Below, piece by piece: positions 11,413 through 21,526 of a DNA stretch of 64,000 nt. The first letter of the stretch is position 1. Each line of letters starts with the position of its first letter. Below the pieces are notes generated by a model. That model made no database searches, was not told the origin of the DNA, and worked only from the letters and a program-made list of their open reading frames with translations. The translations under genes and the position numbers were made by a program. The stretch is from Microbotryum silenes-acaulis (Eukaryota > Basidiomycota > Microbotryomycetes > Microbotryales > Microbotryaceae): the NCBI GenBank assembly GCA_003665825.1, contig QPFY01000008.1, positions 434,001 through 498,000 of the forward strand, written 5' to 3'.

Positions 11413-13165
11413 ATGTCTGAATCTCTCGTCTACAAGGGATCGTGAGTCGTCGCCGTTTTTTTCCTCCTGCGGTGCGGGCTCTGGCTGGGGTCGTCGTCGA
11501 CGCCTTCGCGGGTTGGCGCGCGCGCGCGTCTCTCGTTGAATACGTGCGCACAGGCTCGCGCGGGCTGCGAGAATGGCCTTTTTCCTCAGCAGCAGCCAGC
11601 GACAGCCCTGCACCGCACCTACATCTCTGTGGACATGTCACTCATCTCCTATGCTTTCCGACCGATATCAGGCTCGTCGGCCACAAGGGCGACATCACGG
11701 CCATCGCCACCTCTTCGGAGAACCCCGACATGATCTTGACCGCCTCGCGCGACAAGACCATCATCATGTGGACCTTGACCCGTGACGAGGTACGTCGACC
11801 GCGTCACTAGTCTTTTTGACAAGGAAATACTCATGGACTAAACCCTCGTCCACGACTCCCCTCAGTCCGCCTATGGTTTCCCCAAGCGAGTGCTCCACGG
11901 CCACAACCACTTCGTCTCGGACGTTGTCGTCTCGTCCGACGGCCAATTCGCCCTCTCCGCCTCGTGGGACAAGACACTGCGATTATGGGACCTCAACACG
12001 GGTTTGACCTCGCGCCGTTTCGTCGGCCACACCTCGGATGTGCTTTCCGTCTCCTTCTCGGCCGACAACCGTCAGATCGTCTCCGGTTCGCGTGACCGCA
12101 CCATCAAGCTGTGGAACACGCTCGGCGAATGCAAGTTCAACATCCAGGAGGATGGCCACACCGAATGGGTCTCGTGCGTTCGGTTCTCCCCCAATCCTCT
12201 CAATCCCGTCATCGTCTCGGCTGGTTGGGACAAGGTCGTCAAGGTGAGCATTTTTCTCTCTTTTTGGGTGCTAGTGGCCCTAGCGTCCCTAGCGTCTTCA
12301 ACAGCAGCAGCAGCATCGCATCCCGCGACCATTCTTCGAGCCGCACGGTACACTCTACACAGTCGAAAGACTTGTGGCGGCGTACTCGAACAGCACACCA
12401 CCAGAGCCACCACCGTCTTCTTCACCCCCCCTCGAGCACCGCTCCTTTCCATCCACACATGATGATTTTTCCTTGTGTATATATTTGCTACTTCAGAGGG
12501 CGTATCTTCCCTATGAGAACAACCAATTTTATCCACCAAGATCGCTGACCCCTTCCCACTTCCATGGGAAGATGGTTGGAAGGGGCGGTGCTTTTGGGGG
12601 CGGGTGGTAGACGGTGGTTTGGTGGTTGCTGCTTTGGCTTTGATTGGATGGTTTTGCTGCTGCTGTTGCTGGAGCGCGATGCATTGCTTGCTTTGATTGA
12701 TAATCGGTTTTGCTGACTATCACGCTTCGGATCACTGCTCTTTAGGTCTGGGAGTTGTCCAAGTGCAAGCTGCGCGTGAACCACTACGGCCACACGGGCT
12801 ACATCACGACCGTCACCGTTTCCCCCGACGGTTCGTTGTGCGCCTCGGGAGGCAAGGACGGCGTCACGATGCTCTGGGACCTCAACGAGGGCAAGCACCT
12901 CTACTCGCTCGAAGCCGGAGACCGAATCAACGCCTTGGTGTTCTCCCCCAACCGTTACTGGCTCTGCGCGGCCACCGCTTCGTCGGTCAAGATCTTCGAC
13001 CTCGAGAGCAAGAGCTTGATCGCCGAGTTGACGCCCGAGTTCGTGGATGTCGGTAAGAACTCGAACAACCCCGAGGCGACATCGTTGGCTTGGTCCGCCG
13101 ATGGCGCGACCTTGTTCGTTGGTTACGCCGATAGCATCGTTCGCGTTTACACCGTTGTTGCTTAA
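11413..13165 (+). CDS. RACK1 homologue, ribosome-associated seven-bladed WD40 protein (Asc1/Cpc2/Gib2 type)
   Basis: RACK1 sits on the 40S head near the mRNA exit, links signalling kinases to translation and acts in ribosome quality control. In fungi it is also called a G-beta-like protein. Four exons (11413-11441, 11672-11789, 11866-12243, 12746-13165) make 945 nt, 314 residues, the family length. Seven WD repeats are visible, for example [42 protein letters not shown] and [11 protein letters not shown], with the GH dipeptides [24 protein letters not shown] and GHTGYI. The third intron (12244-12745) is unusually long for this window because it hosts the U24 snoRNA listed separately. The gene is divergent from RPL12. 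Confidence 0.97.
12452..12554 (+). ncRNA. box C/D snoRNA U24 (snR24), intronic in RACK1
   Basis: Inside RACK1 intron 3, box C ATGATGA is at 12459-12465 and box D CTGA at 12545-12548, about 90 nt apart as in U24. The internal TATTTGCTACTTCAGA (guide plus D' region), a C'-like CTATGAGAAC, and the guide just before box D, CCACCAAGATCG, match what I recall of U24 from yeast and human. U24 directs 2'-O-methylation of neighbouring sites in the large-subunit rRNA. In S. cerevisiae U24 lies in the intron of ASC1, the RACK1 gene, so the host gene is the same here. The exact ends are approximate and I do not see a strong terminal stem. Confidence 0.85.
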
Positions 13166-13637
13166 AGCGAGTGATACGGTGTGTAATTCAAAAATAACCA
13201 CTTTCTCTATGGAGACGAATTACAAGGTCCCCTGAGCGGATGCTCTGCGCAGCGTGTGGGCAGAAAGGGAGAGAGCTCTTTGTCTACTTTGTATTCGAAG
13301 TAGACTCTTGGTCGGCGTTTTTTTGTTCTTTTTTCCTGGAGAGGATCTGCAAGAGTGATGGTGTCTCGTCACTCTCACTCTCGTTGTTGTGGTTCAAATG
13401 AGTGAAGACTACTTGCCACCGGCGCTTTGAGCACACTCGGGTGTGACGTGACGCGGTGACGAGAGCTTGCCCGTGCCCGTCGTGCGCTGTCGTGCCAGGC
13501 CGTGCCACGCCACTGCCATGCCGCCCCCACCGCCGGCGCCGCTTGTTGTGGGTTGGATCCTGGCCCGCTTCAGCATCCGCCATCATCGCCCTTCGTGCAC
13601 TCAAGCTCGAGCGGAGCAAGTGGAAAGACAGCTGAGC
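13166..13637. other. intergenic RACK1 3' end to BRO1 5' end
   Basis: About 470 bp between tandem plus-strand genes. It contains the RACK1 3' UTR, a T-rich patch near 13320 and presumably the BRO1 promoter. No further gene supported. Confidence 0.5.
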
Positions 13638-16600
13638 ATGTCTTCCCCCTTGATCTATGGCAAGTCCCCCGCGGTGGTGCTTGGCCTACCTCCCGGTCCC
13701 AGAACTGACGACATGACCCATGCTCCACGCTCCACGCTCCACGCTCCCTGCTCCCTGCTCAATCACACCCCTCACAGTCCCCAAAAAAGTCACCTCCGAC
13801 GTCGACTTCTCATCCCACCTCCGTAGCGTGATCCAACGTACCTACGGTGAATCACCGGACCACTACACGGACGAGATCCATCAACTCAACCGGGCTCGAC
13901 AGGATGCGTTGAGGGGTTCGGCCGGCAGCGATGTGACGGCGAGGGACTTGCTGTACAAGTATTTCGGCCAGTTGGAGTTGTTGGAATTGAGGTTTCCGGA
14001 ATTGAGGGTGCCCTTCCCTTGGTAAGCGCTTGGGAAGGAGGCCCCCCACACGCGATCTGATTGCTCATCGATGCACACGCAGGAACGACGCCTTCACCCA
14101 CGTCAAAATATCACAATTGTCCCTGGCCTACGAGAAAGCTTCCGTCATCTTCAACATCGGTGCAACTCTGTCCTCCCTCGCGGCGTCGTCTCCCCGATCC
14201 TCTCCCGAAGGTCTCAAACGAGCATTCCACTCGTTCCGCTGCGCCGCAGGCATGTTCACCTACATCAACGACAACTTCCTCCACGCCCCTTCGACCGATC
14301 TCAGTCGCGAGGTCGTCAAAGTTCTCGTCGGGTTGATGTCCGCTCAAGCGATCGAGGTCTTCATCGAGACGATGGGTCCTTCGGCGGGCGTGACCAAGGG
14401 TGCTGGTTTGAGGGCCAAGTTGTGCATGCAGGCTTCGATGGCGTACGCGAACGTCATAGAGGAGGTCAAGGAATGGGTCACCAAGAGCGTCTTTATTCGG
14501 GAATGGAGTTTGCTCATTCAGGCAAGTCAGCTAACGTTTTGTGGATGTCATCTCGCCGGTGTTGGGGGACTGACCCGATCGAGTCATTTTTTCCGGGCAA
14601 CCCTCTCCAGGTCAAAGCCAAGTACTTTACCTCTCTGGCTCAATACAACCGTTCCTTGGCCGATTCGACCTCACTCAAATACGGAGAAGCGTTGGCCCGA
14701 CTGAATATCGCCGAAGCGGCTGCCAAAGAAGCCCTACGACTCGCCAACGCTTTCGCCGCTTCCTTCTCCACCTCTTCCTCGGCCTCCTCACTCGCTCCCG
14801 ATTCACCCGTCACGCTCATCGAATTGAACAAGACGCACCTCGGACTCGTCACGGAGGCCAAGAACAAGGCACAAAAGGACAACGACATCGTTTATAACGA
14901 AGTCGTCCCTTCCGAAGCCTCGCTAGCACCCATCGATAAAGGCAAGGACGTCGCTGAACCTATCGCGATTCATGACGTCTACGCAACGCCTGAAGTGCAA
15001 AAGATCGTAGGTCCTGATTTGTTCATCAAACTTGTACCTTTGAGCGTGCATGAAAGTGCGAGCATGTACTCAGAGGAAAAAGCAAAAGTCGTACGTGGCG
15101 AAGTGGAGAGGTCCGATTTGGCGGATGGGGAACTGGTTGCGGCGTTGGAATATATGGGTCTTCCGGCGAGTCTGGAGAGGTATAGAACTGGCACGAGTGG
15201 ACAGGCTAGTCTTTCGGACGTGGGGCCTCAAGTTCGAACTTGGTCCGAACAGCTGAGGAGGGACGAGGCGCAAGGTAGGGTCGACGATTCGTTCCGAAGA
15301 CTGCAACAGATCAAGGACAACGTTACTCGTCAACTCGACTCGGTTTCGCAGGGATTGGATCAGGAATCGAGGGAGTGCGAAGCGATGCGCGTACGTTTCG
15401 GCCATTTGTGGGAACAGACGCCCGCCGCGGGGTTGACGAAGTCGTATAGGCAAGATTTGAGGTCGCACAAAGAGTCCCTAGAGCAAGCTTCCCATTCGGA
15501 TGCGCAGGCTTTAGGCCTATGGGACGGCGTCAAAAATGATGTTGCGCTACTGTGCGACCCTTCGGGACAGGCTTTGGAAAGGGCTTTCATTGAAGCCGTT
15601 GGATCGGCCAGTGCTTCGTCGAGTCAAGCGAATTTGTTGGATGATCCTGCGGGGGATGAGGACGAGGAAGAAGAAATCAAGAAGCGCGTGACGACTATCT
15701 CGGACAACCTCAGTAAATTGAACAAGGTCAAAAAGGAACGTCATGACGTCCTCAAGGACCTCAAGGAACGGGTCCAAGCGGACGATATTTCACATTTGCT
15801 CATCTTGAATCGGAAAGGATCGGCCGCGCTCGAACCTTCGTTGTTCGCGACAGAGTTGGACAAGTTTCGTGCGCACCAATCGAGGATCACTGCGACGTTG
15901 CAACATCAGTCTTCTACGTTGGCAGAGATCAGCGCTGACTTCAAGGTCATTAGTGAGGGCAAGAAGGCGCGCGAGATGCAAGGCAGGTGGGGGGAAGCCG
16001 AACGCCACAAACGCGACCTCATTACGAGGTTGGGACACGCGGCGCAGACTTATGGAGAGGTTCGAACGGCGTTGCAAAAAGGGTTGCAGTTCTATGGCGA
16101 CTTGTCCGAGTTGGTCGAGGGGTTGAACAACCAGGTCAGGTCGTATCTGCAGGAACGGGATGGGGAAAGATCACAGATGGCTTCGTCAGCGAGCGTCAAG
16201 CAACGTCTCGAGGCGCCAAGTTCGACGACGTCGCCTTCCCTCGATCGACAATTTGGAGCGATGGATCTGGGATCGCGAGCTGGGGCAAACCCTTCGTGGG
16301 CTAGTTCGACTTCCCCTGCCCCTCCGTCGCATTACTCGAGCCCTCCACCTCCTGCACCGCCTGCGATCCCTGCGTATCCACAACATGCATATTCATCCCC
16401 TCCGCCCTCTGCAACCTCCCCGTATTCGAACTTCCCTTCGAGCGGAGCTTTCTCTACCACCCCCGCTCCTCAACCCTCCTCTCAATACTCGGCCTTTCCA
16501 TCCCACTACGGCCATAACCCAACTTCATCACCCCCTCCACCACCTCCTTCACAGCCCTACGGCGCATCCGCCCCTCGACCGCCTTCATCATCAATCCTAC

Positions 16601-16842
16601 CCCCTCCTTCTCAACCCGTTCCTTACGGCCAATATTCGGTGCCTGCACTGCCTCAACACCAACAACAGCAGCAATACCCCTCGTCGGCGTATGGTCAATC
16701 ACCTGCACCTCCAGGTTCGACCCCAAACCAATACGGGGGGCCGCCGGCGACTTCATCATATGGTGGTTCTCAAGCCCCACCGCAGACACCTCATTACCCT
16801 CCACAAGGTCAACCTCAACCTCCTTCGAGACCGGCATATTGA
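13638..16842 (+). CDS. BRO1: BRO1-domain protein, ESCRT-III-associated endosomal sorting factor
   Basis: Bro1 binds ESCRT-III and recruits a deubiquitinase during multivesicular-body sorting. Four exons (13638-13659, 13778-14021, 14083-14521, 14611-16842) sum to 2937 nt, 978 residues. The N-terminus MSSPLIY/VPKKVTSDVDF is the typical opening of the BRO1 domain. The domain continues through LLYKYFGQLELLELRFP, the conserved KASVIFNIGATLS and TSLKYGEALARLNIAE. The middle is a long coiled-coil V domain ending GLQFYGDLSELV. The last 200 or so residues are Pro/Ser/Tyr/Gln-rich with many PPPP runs. That tail favours Bro1 over the pH-signalling paralogue Rim20/PalA, but I cannot exclude the latter. 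Introns 1 and 3 have GC donors (GCAAGT at 13660 and 14522). Confidence 0.88.
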
Positions 16843-17052
16843 GGTAAAGAGGAGCGGTAGAAGGGTTCGTAGATAGGGTGTTTTTTGATGTGTGTGTAGT
16901 TGTTGATGGGTTTGAAAGGAGGGAATCTTTCGCTATCTGTGTTGAGAGTCATGATTCGCTGGACAGCAATGCCAAACGTGTTACTCTCAATTTCTCTCTT
17001 GAGTCTGATATTCATATCCTTCTTTAACATTCCATTCAAGAGGAGACCCTTC

Positions 17053-19320
17053 TCAAAACTCCAGCCCCTCACTCCTAAACTCATCCAACGGCGTCCCCGC
17101 ATGAGCCTTATCCGCCAAATCATGTCGTTCCATACACAAGAACGCCCTTCTCAACGTATGCCACAAATTCGCGCTCCCATCCTCATCATCCAAAGGTTGA
17201 CCATCGGGCGCGGCGGGCGGTCCCGAACCGTTCTTCTCGCGAGTCATTTGCCCATCGATGGCGGCGAGGAGGTGTTCGGCCGCTTCGTGGTAGCAACCGA
17301 TATTTAAGCAAGAGACACCGAGGTTGTAGATCGCCCTCGTGAAAGTGGGTCGTAAGTCCAGGGCTTTTCGGTATGCCGAGATGGCTTCTTCGGGTAGACC
17401 ACCATTGGCGAGGGTCGCACCTAATCGGTTCCAGAGGAGGAAGTCGGTCGGACGGACGCTCAGAGCAGATTCGAAGCAGTCTTTGGCTCGTTCGTAATCG
17501 CTATTGGAGTAGAAGAGCACACCGAGACCGACTTGGACGTCCGGGTCCACTTCGGTTAATTCGTTGGATTGACCGGGGACGCGAGCCATCGGTCCCGCTC
17601 GTGCAGCTTCGAGGAATAGATCGATGATGCGGTTCGATGCATCCCAGGGGTTCGCCGCGGAAGGTAGAAGGCCGGGTTTGGCGGAAAGAGTTGGGTAAGC
17701 AAGCGTGAGCCATTTCTCGAGCGTCGCCAAGGCCCGAAGTTCTTGTCCTTCGTTGACGTAAGCGACGGCGAGGGACATCCACGCGCCGACTCCATCGGGA
17801 CCACCGCACGCGACGGCTTTTTCGAGTGCACGGATACCCTTGACTTCACGTTCGTCCGCGGCCCAGGTCTCTCCAGCGGCTTTCCACGCTTCAGCACGGC
17901 TGGGGTCGAGCTTGCATGCCGCTTCAAAGGCAAGCGCGGCTTCGCTGAGGTGTGCTCCCTCAGCGAGGAGACGTTGTCCTTCGGCGAAAGGATCGGGATG
18001 GTGAAGGTATTCGTTCTCCGTGGCGTAAGGGTAAGACAAATCCTCTTGCAAAAAACCATCAACGTTATCCTTGGTCCAAATCTTGCGCATATCCGGCAAG
18101 TCGAATTCCCCATCATCGCCATTAACGAATTGCGAACCGTACTGCGCCTCCCAAGCCGCCATCTCAGCATCCGAGATGCTCGACGATTCCTGCAAGGTCC
18201 CTTGCAAGTTCTGCCACGTCTTTTCGAGCTCCTTGAGCAACTCGGCGTCCGAATCCGAGGCGTCAATGTCCAAATCACCATCGAGGAGGTTGATCGTATC
18301 GAGTGGAGCAGCCTTGTCGTCAATGATCTTATCATTTTGGTCGGCTTCTTCGGTCGCGGCTCGGACGGGTTCTTGCGCGGATTCGCCGGCGCGAGCGAAT
18401 TGGGCTTCCCAGTCGGCATCGTCGAGTTCGACGAAGCGACCTTTGCCCTTTACATCTTGTTGTACAGTCGGAGAAGGTTGATACATCCCACCGGTCCCAG
18501 AACCACCCATCATGGGCATGGATCGCATCGATATGCCACCACCGTAAGCACCGTAGGAAGGTGCGAAACCCGAGCGGGCGTAGGCGGCGGAGCCACCGGT
18601 GCCACCTGCACCACCCGTATGGATTGAAGGTCCCGGTGATGCCCTCTGTTGTTGTTGATGGCGCCAGAATTCGGCTATGGTGGTGATGAGCAGTAATGAT
18701 CAGCATGAAATTCGATTTAGGCCGGGTAGGGGCGTGAGGCCGAGTGCTGACTAACCCGAGAGCTCGTTGGGTTGCGCGCCTTGGTGCTGCATACGGAACG
18801 ATTGCTCCATCTGCGCCATGTCGACTGGGTTCAGTGATGCACCAGCTGGTTGGTATTGCGACGCCCATTCTGTAGGATCATGGATTTGGGACTCGTCAGC
18901 TCTGCCTATGCCGCGGAGGAGACCCAACTCTGGCGCCACGTCGTCAAGGGACGCAAGCCGATGACATCCTGCCTCGAACTAACCTCGATCACCCTTGAGT
19001 ACCGGATTGGACGAACGAGCGACTTGGTCCAACTCGCGTCTGAGACCTTGTAGGTCGCCGAACGAAGCATTTCCGGCCGGACTGGACTGTTCAAAGAAGC
19101 GGTCCGCTTCCTGAGGTCGCATCTGGCCGGGCAACGATTGGTGCATGCCTCCGCCACCGGATCGCATCGACGATGATGGACCCGGTTGGGAAGAGAGGCC
19201 TGATTGGTGAAGGGAATGGTCTTGGCCTTGTTGCTTGAGTAGGGAGGAGAGGGGTGAGGCACCGGTCGAGCATTCGGCTCCGCTCATCATCGATTGGAAC
19301 GCCACTGCAGCCAAGGTCAT
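17053..19320 (-). CDS. PEX5: peroxisomal targeting signal 1 receptor, TPR protein
   Basis: Pex5 binds C-terminal SKL-type signals on matrix enzymes, docks at the peroxisome and is recycled after ubiquitination. Three exons (19320-18984, 18869-18756, 18674-17053) give 2073 nt, 690 residues, with agreeing phases. The N-terminus contains MSGAECSTGASPLSSLLKQ; the Cys in GAEC is the conserved ubiquitination site. Pex14-binding WxxxF/Y-type motifs include EWASQY, DWEAQF and AWEAQY. The C-terminal half carries TPRs, for example ALSVRPTDFLLWNRLGATLA and ALDLRPTFTRAIYNLGVSC. Starts at 19320 (MTLAAVAFQS), 19290 or 19287 are all possible; only about ten residues are at stake. The long upstream intergenic region contains a large inverted repeat. 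Confidence 0.93.
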
Positions 19321-21526
19321 GGTGGGGGTCAGCTCAGCGTATAATGAATTAATAGTCTGAATTGAGCTCACTGGCTGTGAAAGTTGGGGTCGTGCACTTG
19401 GAGGAAGTAGAGAGGTCGGGATGCGGTGCGGCTCGAGGTCGGGGTGCTGCAGGAAAGAAGGGGTAGGACGGGGTAGCCGGAAGAGCCTCCTTCCGCTTGC
19501 CCCGGCTCTTCAGTTGCCCGAGGCCTACTCCGCTTCACGTTGCCTTTCCGGCTCTCGCGCTCTTCTCGAAGTCAGTCGAAGGCAGCAGTGGTCGGTCCAT
19601 ATCATCCTGTTGCCACTTTGCACCGAACAATCCGCGCTTGCGACCCCGAAGTGCACTGCATGAAGTGCTGCCGGATGCAGATAAGAATTTTCTTTTCGGC
19701 CGTTGCTGCAAGGATTTGACGCCCCGATCGAGCTCGCGCGCTCGGGCCTGCCTCTCCTCTTTCCCCTGCCAGGCTGAGCTACTATATGCTGTGCCTTTCA
19801 CACGCGCGCTCACAGGCGGTCACTCGCGCTACACGTTCCCGTCAGGGCCTTCACTGCACCGTCGACGTCTCTACCAGCCTCTGCCGCTGCGTTCACCACC
19901 TGTTGGGACGGGACGTTCTCAGCTAGCCGCCACTAGCTCGTCCAAATCCTCGACGCGGCTCTGTCCTAGAGTAATTCGGATGCTCTTGCTAATCCTCAGT
20001 CCCTTTGCCGACCCCCTTTCGCTCGAAACGCTGCCTCTGCCTGCCTCTGCCGCATCTCAGAGTTTCGCTTGTTCTTGCAAAGGTATGCTGAGACGAAGGT
20101 AGCTATCGAAAACTACTCCATTCTTTCAAAAACTCTTCCGTTCCCTTCTTCGGTTCAGTTTGCCCTTCCACTACGTTCATTTCCGTTTCTTCTTGGCTTC
20201 CATCTCGCTACACTCGCTGGGTTTCAATCTTGTCTTTCGTTGGCCCTTGGATAGTCCGTTCTTGTTGAACGGTTGGACACACCGCTAGTTGCAACTCTGG
20301 GATGCGGCAGAGGCAGGCAGAGGCAGGCAGAGGCAGCGTTTCGAGCGAAAATGGGTCGGCAAAGGGACTGAGGATTAGCAAGAGCATCCGAATTACTCTA
20401 GGACAGAGCCACGTCGAGGATTTGGACGAACTAGTGGCGGCTAGCTGAGAACGTCCCGTCCCAACAGGTGGTGAACGCAGCGTCAGAGGCTGGTAGAGAC
20501 GTCGACGGTGCAGTGAAGGCCTTGAAGGGTACGTGCAGCGCATGCTACAGGCGCAATAACCCAAGCATTTCTGCCCCTTGGTACTTGTAAGCCACGAGCT
20601 ACCCGGTCGCGGCAGCCACTCTTTCCTGCGCCGACAGCGAACACGCGCGAGAAATCCACTGTTCCTACCAGACTTTCTGGGCCCTTTCCTGATGGGTTCT
20701 CGTGTTCTCCTGACTGCTGGAATGCGAATACATCTCATGTTGTGTAATCTGCGTGCGCCAGGATTTGCGGCATAATTCCGCAATGGGATGGCACCACGAA
20801 TTTTTGGTGATCCCTCCTATCGTTTTTTTCGTCTTCACACCACATTTAAGCCCAAGGCCAGGTTGTATCCCATAGATGAGCAATCGATCTCACTGGATCC
20901 ATTATGAGTGCAGCGAGTAGCATCTCAATAAGTTTAGATCACACGGGCGAGCAGGTAAGAACTCCAATTTCAACAGCGGCACCTTTTTCCGAAAGGGGGC
21001 GGCGTCGAGAGTTATTTTGTGCGGGGATAGGTGGCATACACCCGGACGCTCGTCGAAAGAAGCCATTGCAGCCCACCCCGTCTTCTTCCTGTCCACAACA
21101 AGCTCGTCTCTGCCTTGATTCTCCTAGAGTGTTTGGCGATCGAAGCCATAAGTTCGGAAGTTGGAACGCGGGGGGGATCGTAGTGATCGCGGAAATCCGA
21201 ACCGGCGATCATCGACTAGGATAAAGACTGGCCATTGTTTCACCCAGTTCGCTCGGCTGGATTGGTATCCAGACCGAAGGCACCTTAGCCCAATAGAGTG
21301 GTACCTAGGTACTTGAATCACGAGTGGCTCTTGATTTAAGGATGCGGAGACTGAGGCATGAAGCTCTTTCTAACTACCCGCCCCACAAATGCTGAAACTC
21401 TCTGACATCAAAACTCCCCGCTAAGCTACTGCTGAGTGAAGCAGGTCTCCGGTACAAAATGATTCCAACATGAGTGCCGAAGTGCTAGACAGATCACATA
21501 CAGAACGAGTATTACCACAGTTCACT
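19321..21526. other. 2.2 kb intergenic between PEX5 and HMG-box gene
   Basis: No gene supported. The stretch holds the PEX5 promoter side and a long inverted repeat (listed separately), plus a GGCAGA microsatellite inside one arm. Open frames here are translations of the repeat arms and do not look like conserved proteins. Confidence 0.6.
19827..20541. repeat. long imperfect inverted repeat, arms about 220-250 bp, spacer about 230 bp
   Basis: The left arm, about 19827-20064, is repeated as its reverse complement at about 20293-20541. The core, from GGCCTTCACTGCACCG to GCAT(C/T)(C/T)CAGAGTT, is about 96% identical by eye, and the outer 20 bp are weaker. Differences are a few substitutions, mostly transitions (for example GCGGCT versus GTGGCT), plus one extra 10-bp GGCAGAGGCA unit in the right arm. 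The spacer, 20065-20292, shows no ORF of interest. This could be a foldback or MITE-like element, or a local inverted duplication. I could not find convincing target-site duplications. Confidence 0.85.

Noticed and set aside
16160..16876. A 238-codon plus-strand frame overlapping the BRO1 3' end
   Set aside because: It is an out-of-frame shadow of the Pro-rich BRO1 tail, which is the long in-frame coding exon with correct context.
19497..20783. Two similar 190-200 codon frames (plus strand from 19497, minus strand from 20783) that could be a duplicated gene
   Set aside because: The shared peptide is the translation of the inverted-repeat arms; there is no conserved start, domain or splice structure.
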